DNA of 64,000 nt from Prevotella sp. UBA7764 (GTDB taxonomy: Bacteria > Bacteroidota > Bacteroidia > Bacteroidales > Bacteroidaceae). A program made the position numbers and the translations under genes. This document shows, piece after piece, positions 41,642-49,227 of this stretch. Within the stretch, counting starts at the first letter, position 1, and each line of letters opens with the position of its first letter. The notes under the pieces were generated by a model. It saw only the letters and a program-made list of their open reading frames with translations, was not told the origin of the DNA and searched no databases. The stretch is from NCBI GenBank assembly GCA_002481295.1, contig DLDU01000042.1, forward strand, positions 241-64,240. The letters are read 5' to 3'.

Positions 41642-42528
41642 TTCTTGCTTTGGTCGAAGAGCTTTTGCTTCTCCTCACGAGTGAGGCTGTCGTATCCGCT
41701 CTTGCGTATCTTGTCGAGGATGCGGTCCACCTCTTCCTGGTTGGCTCTCTTGTTGGCGTTGTAGTCCCAGTCGGGATTTCCGCTGCGCTCAGTATGGCTG
41801 TGATGCTGTGAGCGTTGGTCCCATTTCGCTTTGAGATTGGTGAAGAACTGTGTGTTGCCGGCGTGGTAGGACTGTCCGGGATGCTTTCTCCAATAGCGGA
41901 TGAGAAAATATCCGAAGATCATGCCGCCGAGATGGGCCAGATGTGCCACGTTGCTGCCGGGCATGGAAAGGGCTGAGAAGAACTCGATGGCAATGGAGCC
42001 GAGCACCATCCACTTGGCCTTGATGGGGATGGGGATGGGGATGATGAACATCTTCTCGTCGGGAAACATCATACCGAAGGCGAGCAGCAGGGCATAGATG
42101 CCGCCCGAGGCACCCACCGTGGTCAGTTCGTTGAGCTTGGGCAGTTGGTGCATGACCCCTATCGAGTCTCCCAGACTGAGTGCCTGCTGTCCGTCGAGCA
42201 AGAAGAACTGTGCGATCTCTTGCATCACACCAGCACCGACACCGCAGAAAATGTAATAAAAAAGAAACTTCTTTCCACCCCACACTTGTTCGACGACAGC
42301 GCCGAACATCCATAGCATGAACATGTTGAGGATGATATGCTCCCATCCGCCATGCATGAACATGTAGGTGACGAGCTGGTAGACCTGAAAATTGGAGGCC
42401 ATGAAGAAGTGCAAGCCAAAGAGGTCATTGAGGTCAACGCCAGTGACAGGCAGAAGCAGCTTCATGGCAAGGAATGCCAGGACGTTGATGATAAGCAGAT
42501 TCTTTGTAACTGTTGGTATTCTGAACAT
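41638..42528 (-). CDS. Rhomboid-family intramembrane serine protease
   Basis: A 296-residue polytopic protein with six hydrophobic segments. The catalytic dyad is Ser141 in GASGGIYALL and His199 in AHLAHLGGMIFG; the first-loop signature appears as MFMHGGWEHIILNMFMLWMFG, with the conserved His and Asn. The C-terminal 70 residues are charged and cytoplasmic. Rhomboids cleave transmembrane segments of other proteins. It leads a two-gene unit with the EEP-fold membrane protein, overlapping by 4 bp. A promoter box lies at 42577-42584. Confidence 0.94.
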   Translation of the reverse strand: MFRIPTVTKNLLIINVLAFLAMKLLLPVTGVDLNDLFGLHFFMASNFQVYQLVTYMFMHGGWEHIILNMFMLWMFGAVVEQVWGGKKFLFYYIFCGVGAGVMQEIAQFFLLDGQQALSLGDSIGVMHQLPKLNELTTVGASGGIYALLLAFGMMFPDEKMFIIPIPIPIKAKWMVLGSIAIEFFSALSMPGSNVAHLAHLGGMIFGYFLIRYWRKHPGQSYHAGNTQFFTNLKAKWDQRSQHHSHTERSGNPDWDYNANKRANQEEVDRILDKIRKSGYDSLTREEKQKLFDQSKK

Positions 42529-42576
42529 GATACGGCGATTTCGTTGTTGTTATATGTAAATGCGTGAAAACTGCTG

Positions 42577-42584
42577 CAAAATTA
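42577..42584 (-). promoter_or_regulatory. -7 box for the rhomboid operon
   Basis: The minus strand reads TAATTTTG about 49 nt before the ATG at 42528. Confidence 0.55.
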
Positions 42585-42666
42585 CGAAAAAACTCTCTGA
42601 TACAGCCATAAACACAGCGAATAAGGGCCTTTTTTCAAGCTCCATCTCATTTTTTTTGTTTTTTTG

Positions 42667-42697
42667 TTTGTTTTATGAAAGGAATGCCCTATATTTG
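42667..42697 (+). promoter_or_regulatory. Promoter of the HU gene
   Basis: TTTG (42667-42670), 19 nt, TATATTTG (42690-42697): a full consensus promoter giving a leader of about 45 nt, fitting a highly expressed gene. Confidence 0.8.
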
Positions 42698-42748
42698 TCA
42701 GCGTATTTGTTTCATGCAGACAAAATAATCACCAAATAGAATAAAATT

Positions 42749-43024
42749 ATGAACAAGTCAGAATTAGTAAGAAAGGTAGCAGAGGGCGCAGGCCTGAACG
42801 CTGAGAGTGCAAAAAAGGCATTGGACGCCACAATCGCAGCCGTGAAAGAAGCATTGGTTGCTGGTGACAAAGTACAGCTGGTTGGCTTCGGTACTTTCGC
42901 CGTGAAGGAGCGCCCGGCTCGTCAGGGTGTCAACCCCGCAACTGGTGAGAAGATCCAGATTGCTGCCAAGAAGGTCGTGAAGTTCAACGCTGGATCTGAA
43001 TTCGAGGAGTCTGTGAACAAATAA
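42749..43024 (+). CDS. HU-family nucleoid DNA-binding protein
   Basis: A 91-residue histone-like protein. Two N-terminal helices (MNKSELVRKVAEGAGL, AKKALDATIAAVKEAL) form the dimer body; GFGTFAVKERPAR leads into the DNA-gripping beta arm, whose tip includes the conserved Asn-Pro of GVNPATGEKI that kinks DNA; the C-terminus KKVVKFNAGSEFEESV completes the fold. Size and motifs match canonical HU. It is a strongly promoted single gene with an intrinsic terminator. Confidence 0.97.
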   Translation: MNKSELVRKVAEGAGLNAESAKKALDATIAAVKEALVAGDKVQLVGFGTFAVKERPARQGVNPATGEKIQIAAKKVVKFNAGSEFEESVNK

Positions 43025-43050
43025 TGTAAACAATTATTGTTATGATATGA

Positions 43051-43081
43051 AAAGGCGTGCCTTGCGGGGCGCGCTTTTTTT
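43051..43081 (+). terminator. Terminator of the HU gene
   Basis: GGCGTGCC and GGGCGCGC pair across a short loop (with one wobble) and are followed by seven T residues, about 25 bp after the HU stop. Confidence 0.82.
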
Positions 43082-43261
43082 CTGCCCTTTCATCATGGTT
43101 TTTAGGGAGTGTGTCTCAGGCGGTCTCGTCCTACCAACTTTTTGACAAAACATATGCTGCGCAGGCGCGCATTCCAGAGAAACTTTTATGGAGAAATGGA
43201 GAAAAAAGAAGGGGATGAAGCACAAATTTGGGATGGATGAGTAAGACAACAGTTGTTTTAT

Positions 43262-43327
43262 CATGAGAAACAACTGAGATGACCATGAGAAACAACCGAG
43301 ATGACCGGGTGAAACAACTGAGATGAC
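43262..43327 (-). repeat. Three 22-bp tandem units inside copy B
   Basis: Units at 43262-43283, 43284-43305 and 43306-43327 each end GAGATGAC on the plus strand and differ at a few positions. They are the same repeat as 9348-9391, where only two units are present. Confidence 0.85.
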
Positions 43328-43335
43328 AACAATAA

Positions 43336-43388
43336 AACGGTACTTTTGCAGTCATTTCATATAAAAATGGCTGCGCAAAAGTACCGTT
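43336..43388. repeat. Long inverted repeat carrying two -7-like boxes
   Basis: AACGGTACTTTTGC on the plus strand (43336-43349) is mirrored by GCAAAAGTACCGTT at 43375-43388, with partial pairing continuing inside. Each arm contains TACTTTTG, a TAnnTTTG match, on opposite strands and directed inward; no TTTG -33 element is found for either. A second small inverted repeat (AAGTTATAA/TTATAACTT) follows at about 43392-43422. Confidence 0.7.
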
Positions 43389-43549
43389 ATTAAGTTATAA
43401 TCATGTCTTTTTGGTTATAACTTCCTGATTATAATGTGCTTACGAAAAAGTGCCCGAAAATCGCGAAATTTGGGCTGAGAGACTGTCTCGCCGAAAAAAT
43501 CGCAGCCACGAGGGCGGAAAAATGTCAGATTATCCAACAATATTCCTGA

Positions 43550-44593
43550 TTATTTCTCGCTGAAGATAACTTGTACGAGGGTTTGTCCGACAGCCTTCAA
43601 CGTGTTTTTGTCGATATGCTCCATGTCGTCGTCAAGCGTGTGCCATGTAGGTCCGAAGGAGCTCTGCTGGCAGTTGGGGTAGTAAGGAATGATGTCGATA
43701 CACGGAATCTTTGCCGTTTGGTTGACGGGAATATGGTCATCGGTGATCATGCCGCCGTCGCTCTTGGGGAAGAAACTGCCAAAGCCGGCCTGACGGGCAG
43801 CGCGCCACACCTTCTTCACGATTTCGGGCGCATACTGTTTCGACATGCCTTCCTGATAGAACTGAGCGCCCTGTCCGCCGACTATATCCAGCAGGATGGC
43901 GTATCGTGGAGCGTAGCCTTGCGGCAGGTTGGCGGAAAAATATTGCGCGCCGAGTGCCCAAGAGCTACCGTCGTCTTGCCGGTCGCTCCACTGTGGCGTG
44001 CCCCAGTCTTCGGCATCGAAGCACACGAAGTCCACGCCAAGGTTTTGCGGCAGTTTGGCTGCAACGCTCTTTTGGGCGAGCAGTCGTGCCAGTTCCAGCA
44101 TCACCGCCACGCCGCTGGCAGCGTCGTTGGCCGCCAGGATGGGCTTGTGCCAGTTGGTGGAGTCGGGATCGTTGTCGGCCCAGGGACGTGAATCCCAGTG
44201 AGCGCAGAGCATGATGCGCGTGGTGGCATTGGGGTTGTAGCTGGCCATGATGTTCATGCTATGGAGGATCGTGCCGTCGTAACCTTTGAGATCGGCATTC
44301 TGTCGCGTCACCTTGCAGCCGAGGCGCTCAAACTGTGCTACGATCCACTCGCCGCAGGCATCGTGGCCTTTGGAGTTCATGTCGCGTGGTCCAAAGTCGC
44401 ATTGCGCCTTGGTGTAGGCGTAGGCAGAGTCCGCGTTGAAGGCCGGTCCCACGGGTGCTACCTTTTCTGTTTCTTCTGTATCCTCGGTGTCATCGACCGA
44501 TGCCGTCTTTGCCGGCCAAAAGGCCACTGCCAGGGCAGCGACCACACATAAGCAGCTTGTCACGATAAGGATGGTTCTTTTCTTTCGAGTCAT
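43550..44593 (-). CDS. Glutaminyl-peptide cyclotransferase (M28-type glutaminyl cyclase)
   Basis: A 347-residue membrane-anchored or exported enzyme (hydrophobic segment at about 8-26) with the M28 peptidase fold. It closely follows the animal-type glutaminyl cyclase pattern: MLCAHWDSRPWADND (His132, Asp134), AANDAASG with zinc ligand Asp157, CFDAEDWGTPQW with Glu195, and the C-terminal TWHTLDDDMEHID with the last zinc His beside a substrate-pocket Trp. Such enzymes convert N-terminal Gln to pyroglutamate; related ones are known from Porphyromonas and Prevotella. Generic M28 aminopeptidase is the alternative. Many exported proteins in this window have Gln right after the predicted cleavage site. 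Confidence 0.85.
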   Translation of the reverse strand: MTRKKRTILIVTSCLCVVAALAVAFWPAKTASVDDTEDTEETEKVAPVGPAFNADSAYAYTKAQCDFGPRDMNSKGHDACGEWIVAQFERLGCKVTRQNADLKGYDGTILHSMNIMASYNPNATTRIMLCAHWDSRPWADNDPDSTNWHKPILAANDAASGVAVMLELARLLAQKSVAAKLPQNLGVDFVCFDAEDWGTPQWSDRQDDGSSWALGAQYFSANLPQGYAPRYAILLDIVGGQGAQFYQEGMSKQYAPEIVKKVWRAARQAGFGSFFPKSDGGMITDDHIPVNQTAKIPCIDIIPYYPNCQQSSFGPTWHTLDDDMEHIDKNTLKAVGQTLVQVIFSEK

Positions 44594-44610
44594 CGTTGTT
44601 TACGATTCTA

Positions 44611-44618
44611 CAAATATA
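44611..44618 (-). promoter_or_regulatory. -7 box for the glutaminyl cyclase gene
   Basis: The minus strand reads TATATTTG just before the ATG at 44593, with about 17 nt between. It overlaps the short spacer after the upstream gene, so the cyclase may be expressed both from here and by read-through. Confidence 0.55.
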
Positions 44619-44620
44619 TT

Positions 44621-46444
44621 TTATTGGTTGCGGACGGCCTGCACCTGAGCCATGACGCGCAGCCAGTTGCCGCCCCAAATCTTCACGAGGTCACGCTCGC
44701 TGTATCTGCGGCGGAGCAACTGCATGGTGAAGTTGATCAGTTCCGACGCGTCGGCGCATCCGCGCACGGTGCCGTCGCCGTCGAAGTCAGTGCCAATGCC
44801 CACATGATCAATGCCCATGATGTCGATGGCATGTTCGAGATGTTCGATCGCATCAAGCACAGTGGCCTCGCCGTCCTTGCGCAGGAAGCCATGGTAGAGC
44901 GTGATATGAGCCACACCGCCTTTGCGGGCGAGGGCACGCAGCTGGTCGTCGGTGAGGTTGCGGGGCACGTCGCAGAGTGCGCGCGAATTGCTGTGGGAGC
45001 AGACGATCGGCGTGCGACTGATGTCAAGGGCGTCGTAGAACGACTTCTCGGCAGCGTGGCTGAGGTCGACCATGATGCCTTCGTCGTTCATAGCCTGGAT
45101 GACTTTCTCGCCAAACTGCGACACACCGTTGTGGGTGTTGCAGCCGCGGGCCGAGTCGCAGATGTCGTTGTCGCCGTTGTGGCAAAGCGTGATGTAGACC
45201 ACGCCGCGCTGGGCGAAGTGGCGCACATTGGCGACATCGTGGTTGAGAGCCAGTCCGTTCTCAATGCCAAACATGATGCTCTTGCGTCCCTGCCGCTTGT
45301 CCTCGTAGAGATCGGCAGGTGTGCGGGCCACGCTGATATACTGACTTTGCTCGTCGACGATGCGCTCGAGCTTGTCGAAGATCAGGTCGGCGTAGGCCAT
45401 CGGCGACAACTGGCTGTTGATGCCCTGCATGTCGGGGTTGTGCTTGAGAATGCCCGCGATGTCGACAGTCTGCGAGAATTGCTGTCCGAGCTTGGGCTGG
45501 GGCAGATAAGCCACCATGATGACGGCATCCTGACGGCCGTCGGTCATCTTGTGCAAATCGTAGAGAATGCGCGGGTCGCGCTGGTCGAAACGCACGCCCT
45601 GGGGGAAGAACATCGGTGTGTCGCAATGGGTGTCGAGCGTCAGGATGCGCTCGTGGAGCTCTTTGGTCTGGTGGAACAGCTCAGCCTCTCTGACGAGCCA
45701 TTGGAAGACGGGCTGCCCTTCCTCGCCGAGCCACTCGGGATGCCACTGCACGCCCATGATGCCTTTGAACTCTGTGCTCTCTATGGCCTCGATGACACCA
45801 TCGGGCGCTTTTGCTGTCACGCGGAACTTCTCGCCCGGATCTCCTACCGCCTGGTGGTGGAAGGAGTTGACATAGATGCGCCCGCTGCCGTAGAGATTGG
45901 CGAGCACGGAGCCTTCGGCGAGCTCCACCGAATGGGTCGGCTCCTCGCGGTCAGCGTCCTGCGAATGCTTCACGGGACTGCTCATGCGGTCGGTATTGGT
46001 CAGGGCGATGTCCTGCCGAACCTTTCCTCCGAGCGCCATGGCCAGCGTCTGTATGCCGCGGCAAATGCCGAGCATAGGTATCTGACGGTTGTAGGCCAGC
46101 CGGGTAAGCATGAGTTCGGCGCGGTCGCGCTGCGCGTTGATATGGTGGAGTTGCGGTGCCGGTTCCTCACCGCACCACAATGGGTTGAAGTCAGCGCCAC
46201 CGGTGAGCAGCAGTCCGTCGAGATGCTCGAGTGTGTTGACAAGTGTGTCGTTGTCGTCAACAGGTGGGATGAGTACCGGCGTACCACCGGCTTTGACCAC
46301 CTGCATATAGTATCTGTCCCGAATCGTGGCGTCGCCGTCACTGAAATTGGTCGTCAGACCGATGAGCGGCTTCTGCTTCGCTTCGGGGAAGGAGGCGTAG
46401 ACCTCGTTGAGGTTTTGCGCCAAAGAAAAGCTTTTGAATTTCAT
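44621..46444 (-). CDS. Fusion of C26-type glutamine-amidotransferase-like hydrolase and M19 membrane-dipeptidase-like domain
   Basis: A two-domain protein of 607 residues. The N-terminal half (about 20-255) is a peptidase C26/gamma-glutamyl-GABA-hydrolase-like domain: LLLTGGADFNP, nucleophile Cys128 in LGICRG, and His235/Glu237 in QWHPEW. The C-terminal half (about 265-600) is a renal-dipeptidase-type M19 domain: zinc site His273-x-Asp275 in DTHCDTP, HSNSRALCDVPRN, and VGIGTDFDG. There is no signal peptide, so it is probably cytoplasmic. Joined amide- and dipeptide-hydrolysing domains suggest processing of gamma-glutamyl or murein-like peptides. An in-frame ATG at 46462 is an alternative start. 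An Lrp-type regulator lies just upstream. Confidence 0.9.
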   Translation of the reverse strand: MKFKSFSLAQNLNEVYASFPEAKQKPLIGLTTNFSDGDATIRDRYYMQVVKAGGTPVLIPPVDDNDTLVNTLEHLDGLLLTGGADFNPLWCGEEPAPQLHHINAQRDRAELMLTRLAYNRQIPMLGICRGIQTLAMALGGKVRQDIALTNTDRMSSPVKHSQDADREEPTHSVELAEGSVLANLYGSGRIYVNSFHHQAVGDPGEKFRVTAKAPDGVIEAIESTEFKGIMGVQWHPEWLGEEGQPVFQWLVREAELFHQTKELHERILTLDTHCDTPMFFPQGVRFDQRDPRILYDLHKMTDGRQDAVIMVAYLPQPKLGQQFSQTVDIAGILKHNPDMQGINSQLSPMAYADLIFDKLERIVDEQSQYISVARTPADLYEDKRQGRKSIMFGIENGLALNHDVANVRHFAQRGVVYITLCHNGDNDICDSARGCNTHNGVSQFGEKVIQAMNDEGIMVDLSHAAEKSFYDALDISRTPIVCSHSNSRALCDVPRNLTDDQLRALARKGGVAHITLYHGFLRKDGEATVLDAIEHLEHAIDIMGIDHVGIGTDFDGDGTVRGCADASELINFTMQLLRRRYSERDLVKIWGGNWLRVMAQVQAVRNQ

Positions 46445-46520
46445 TCGACCTAATATCGCCATGGCAGAGCTCGTCTGTGGGGGCTCTGCGCATAGGCAAA
46501 TCAGAAACGTTGGTTGCTAA

Positions 46521-46988
46521 TTAGTCATGGTTGACTGGCATCTCGCGCTTGATGCTCTGCTCAAGGGAGATGAGCGTCTCGGTAGAGACAACGCCGGGGA
46601 TGGTCTGCAACTTGTTGTTGAGCAGATCCATGAGCTCCTCATTGTCGCGTGCGTAGGCTTTGATGAGCATGGTGTAGGGGCCTGTGGTGAAGTGGCACTC
46701 CACGATCTCGGGGATGTTGACGAGGCGCTTGACCACGTCCTTGTACATCGATCCACGCTCCAAATTCAGTCCCACGTAGGTGCAGGTGCTGTATCCCAGG
46801 CTCTTGGGATTGATGTCGAATCCGCTTCCGAGGATCACTCCGTTGTCAATGAGGCGCTGTACACGCTGGTGAATGGCGGCACGCGAGACACCGCACTCGG
46901 CTGCTACGTCCTTGAAAGGAATACGTGCATTCTTTGAGAGGATAGAAAGGATTTTCTTATCCAAGTTGTCGATTTTGTCCATCTGCAT
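46521..46988 (-). CDS. Lrp/AsnC-family transcriptional regulator
   Basis: A 155-residue regulator. The N-terminal winged helix includes DNLDKKILSILSKNARIPFKDVA and the recognition segment CGVSRAAIHQRVQRLIDNGVI; the C-terminal RAM domain has the alpha-beta sandwich expected for amino-acid sensing (VECHFTTGPYTMLIKAYARDNEEL, LQTIPGVVSTETLISLE). Lrp-type proteins assemble as octamers and tune amino-acid and peptide metabolism. It lies upstream of, and on the same strand as, the C26-M19 hydrolase and the glutaminyl cyclase, so it could control them. A second in-frame ATG two codons in is equally plausible. Confidence 0.93.
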   Translation of the reverse strand: MQMDKIDNLDKKILSILSKNARIPFKDVAAECGVSRAAIHQRVQRLIDNGVILGSGFDINPKSLGYSTCTYVGLNLERGSMYKDVVKRLVNIPEIVECHFTTGPYTMLIKAYARDNEELMDLLNNKLQTIPGVVSTETLISLEQSIKREMPVNHD

Positions 46989-47023
46989 AGGTAATTGTAT
47001 TTGTCTAACTTGTTTCCAATAAG

Positions 47024-47058
47024 CAAAAGTAGGTAATTAAAACGAGATAAACAACAAA
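47024..47058 (-). promoter_or_regulatory. Promoter of the Lrp-family gene
   Basis: The minus strand reads TACTTTTG at 47031-47024, 36 nt before the ATG, with TTTG at 47058-47055 (23-nt spacer, slightly long). The -33 element touches the terminator of the upstream FKBP gene. Confidence 0.55.
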
Positions 47059-47090
47059 ATGCACGAATATTTTGCAATATTCGTGCATTT
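47057..47090 (-). terminator. Terminator after the first FKBP gene
   Basis: Perfect 15-bp arms AAATGCACGAATATT (47057-47071) and its reverse complement (47076-47090), loop TTGC. Minus-strand sequence beyond it is T-rich, so it ends the FKBP transcript before the Lrp gene. Confidence 0.85.
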
Positions 47091-47161
47091 AGTAATGGAT
47101 GTGAATCTTTTTAGCTTGCGATTACACCTTATTATATAGCTGTTTGTATAGAAACAGCATA

Positions 47162-48172
47162 TTATTTCCGTCTTCTCTTGATTGCCTTTTTAGCAGGTGC
47201 ACTCTTGGCCGGAGTCGCTTTCTTGGCACTGTCGGCTTTAGTGTCGTTGGCTTTGGGCTGCTCGATATTCACCAGTTCTATGGTGAAGATCAGGGTAGAG
47301 TAGGGCTTGATCTGTCCGGCTTCTCTCTCGCCGTAAGCGAGGTTCTGTGGGATATACACTTCCCACTTGCTGCCTACAGGCATGTTGGTCAGTGCCTCAG
47401 TCCAGCCTTTGATGACCTGGTCGCAACGGAAGCTGTCGGTGGCTTTACCGCCATGCTTCTCGGTAGCGTCGAAGACTTTACCATCGATGGTCTTGCCTTC
47501 GTACTTCACCTCTACGGTCTGGTCGGCTGTCGGCTTGGCGCCGTTACCGGCCTTGAGCACCTTATATTGCAGTCCGTCTGGCAAAACGACTACACCCGGC
47601 TTTGTTGCGTTGTCGGCGAGCCACTTCTCGTTCTCGGCTTTCCAAGCAGCGTTCTTGGCGTTGCGGACAGCCTCGGCTTTCTGCTCGAAATACTTAGAAG
47701 CTGTTGCCTCCTTATATATAGTGGTGTCACCCTTGACGCCAGCGAGGAAGCCCTCATAGAAGAGTTTGCTCTGCAAAGAGTCTTTGGTGTCCTTAAACTC
47801 ACGTCCCATACCCGGGAGAATGCTCCCAGAGGCCTGCTCGGCGATGGTTGTTCCGGCTTGGTAAGCAACGTAGGCGGGGTCTTTGGCCTTGGCGACAGCC
47901 TCACGGAAACCGCGTACAAACTCGTTGATATACGCTGTGTCGACATGCATGCGCTGTTGCAGGTAAGGCATCAGACCACGTGTGGCAGCGTAGCCGGCGG
48001 CGTAGCTGATGGAGTCGGCAGAGGAGGTGAGCTTCACGGGCGCGCAGCAAGCCTCGGTGCATGCCTCGGCCTTCTTGTCTTTTTTCTTGTTTTTCTTGTT
48101 GTTGCCAGCCTGAGCGGGAAGGATGGCAAGAGCTGAGACGATCAGCGTGGCTATGGTTAGAATCTTTTTCAT
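47162..48172 (-). CDS. Exported FKBP-type peptidyl-prolyl isomerase
   Basis: A 336-residue exported protein: signal peptide ending AQA, then a Lys-rich linker (KKNKKKDKK) and four cysteines in CTEACC. An N-terminal dimerisation-type helical region (SISYAAGYAATRGLMPYLQQ, about 50-190) precedes the FKBP catalytic domain (VVVLPDGLQYKVLKAGNG, VEVKYEGKTIDGKVFD, WTEALTNMPVGSKWEVYIPQNLAYG). The C-terminus is Lys/Ala-rich and ends in a basic RRRK. It catalyses prolyl isomerisation in the periplasm and may act as a chaperone. It is the most downstream of three tandem FKBP paralogues. Confidence 0.93.
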   Translation of the reverse strand: MKKILTIATLIVSALAILPAQAGNNKKNKKKDKKAEACTEACCAPVKLTSSADSISYAAGYAATRGLMPYLQQRMHVDTAYINEFVRGFREAVAKAKDPAYVAYQAGTTIAEQASGSILPGMGREFKDTKDSLQSKLFYEGFLAGVKGDTTIYKEATASKYFEQKAEAVRNAKNAAWKAENEKWLADNATKPGVVVLPDGLQYKVLKAGNGAKPTADQTVEVKYEGKTIDGKVFDATEKHGGKATDSFRCDQVIKGWTEALTNMPVGSKWEVYIPQNLAYGEREAGQIKPYSTLIFTIELVNIEQPKANDTKADSAKKATPAKSAPAKKAIKRRRK

Positions 48173-48198
48173 TGTTGTGTATTGGTTTTAAAAATCCC

Positions 48199-48241
48199 CC
48201 TTCTGACTGTCTCCTTGGGGAGTGCAGCCTGGAGGGGGGTG
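48199..48241. repeat. C/T- and G-rich palindromic stretch between FKBP genes
   Basis: CCCCCTTC near 48199 can pair with GAGGGGGG near 48235, and TCCTTGGGGAG forms an inner hairpin. It resembles the C/T-rich palindromes at 33120-33235. Confidence 0.5.
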
Positions 48242-48273
48242 AATGTATTGTCGTGACAGGAACGGCGGGATGA

Positions 48274-49152
48274 TTACTTGCCGCCTACCTTGATCAACTC
48301 AATCTTGAAGATGAGAGTAGAGAAAGGCTTGATCTGTCCGGCCTCGCGAGCGCCGTAGGCTAAGCTCTGAGGAATGTAGACCTCCCAGACAGAGCCTGCG
48401 GGCATACGGGTCAGCGCCTGTGTCCAGCCGGGGATGAACTGCTTGGGCTGGATGGTGACAGGGCCTTGACCGTTGGTGTAGGAGCTTTCGAAGATCTTGC
48501 CGTCGATGGTGCGGCCTTCGTAGTTGACCGTCACGGTAGTGGTGTCTGTCGGGATAGCGCCGTGTCCTTCCTTGATGACCTTGTACTGCAGGCCGGAGGG
48601 CAGAGTGACAACTCCCGGTTTCTTCTTGTTGGCAGCGAGGAACTTCTCACCGGCAACCTTGTTGGCACCGTATTCCTTCATCATGGTCTTGCTCTTGATG
48701 ATCTCCATCTTGGTCTGAGCCACCTGGTTAGCCATCTCCGGAGTCATGAGGCCTTTCTTGCCTGTGGCGCCCGTGACGAAACCGGCGAGGAGGTTCTTCA
48801 GCGAGATGGTCTTGGTGGAGTCGTCACCATAGACTTCGTGGTTGACGCCCTTGACGAGCTGTGTGGCGATCTGCTGACCGATCTGCAGACCCATGATATA
48901 GGCGGCGCGCTTCTTGTCGTCGCCGGCGTTGGCACCTTCGTTGATACCTTTCACAAACTCATCCATGTAGGTTGTGTCGATAACCTGACCCTGCTGGATG
49001 GCCTGACGCACGTACTGCGACTGTGCGAGACCGATGGCGTAGCTCAGAGAGTCGACGTCGGTCTTGAGGTTGGCTTTGGGAGTGGAATTGCCGCAAGCGG
49101 AGAATGTGGCAGCGGCGATGGCTAAAGCAGCCAATACTTTCAAACTTTTCAT
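48274..49152 (-). CDS. FKBP-type peptidyl-prolyl isomerase lipoprotein
   Basis: A 292-residue lipoprotein (lipobox ending at Cys20, then GNSTPK, which lacks the acidic surface-export signal, so probably periplasm-facing). The helical N-terminal domain (SLSYAIGLAQSQYVRQAIQQG) and C-terminal FKBP domain (GVVTLPSGLQYKVIKEGHG, VNYEGRTIDGKIFESS, PGWTQALTRMPAGSVWEVYIPQSLAYG) match Mip/FkpA-type folding helpers. It is the middle paralogue of three, transcribed in the same direction, with 101 bp to the next gene. Confidence 0.95.
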   Translation of the reverse strand: MKSLKVLAALAIAAATFSACGNSTPKANLKTDVDSLSYAIGLAQSQYVRQAIQQGQVIDTTYMDEFVKGINEGANAGDDKKRAAYIMGLQIGQQIATQLVKGVNHEVYGDDSTKTISLKNLLAGFVTGATGKKGLMTPEMANQVAQTKMEIIKSKTMMKEYGANKVAGEKFLAANKKKPGVVTLPSGLQYKVIKEGHGAIPTDTTTVTVNYEGRTIDGKIFESSYTNGQGPVTIQPKQFIPGWTQALTRMPAGSVWEVYIPQSLAYGAREAGQIKPFSTLIFKIELIKVGGK

Positions 49153-49179
49153 TAGTTGATGTTTTATTCTGTATCTTTG

Positions 49180-49227
49180 TTATTTCACTTTGATGAGCTC
49201 GACTTACTTCACTTTGATGAGCTCAAC
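49180..49227 (-). repeat. 24-bp tandem duplication of the FKBP gene 3' end
   Basis: 49204-49227 contains the last codons and stop of the gene at 49204-49785 (VELIKVK then stop). 49180-49203 is a second copy directly adjacent, with 2 differences in 24 bp, and would encode the same residues and another stop. Confidence 0.9.

Larger units (their letters stand above)
43190..43545 (-). repeat. Intergenic repeat element, copy B
   Basis: The spacer 43082-43549 holds no gene. Read on the minus strand, 43545 to 43190 matches copy A at 9130-9490: GAATATT and CTGACATTTTTCCGCCC at the start, GCCCAAATTTCGCGA, CAAAAGTACCGTTTT, three GTCATCTC units, GATAAAAC and ATTTGTGCTTC. The element begins within about 5 bp of the glutaminyl-cyclase stop and has the same orientation relative to its upstream gene as copy A. 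Confidence 0.75.

Noticed and set aside
43262..43327. A CRISPR array
   Set aside because: The 22-bp units are directly adjacent with no unique spacers, only three copies, and no cas genes are present in the window.
43336..43388. A phase-variable invertible promoter
   Set aside because: The inverted arms are only about 25 bp apart, no -33 element exists for either box, and no invertase gene is nearby.
44624..46453. A 609-codon plus-strand frame opposite the C26-M19 fusion
   Set aside because: It is antisense to a gene with two intact active sites, and its translation shows no recognisable motif. Long mirrored frames are expected here because codon third positions are G/C-rich.
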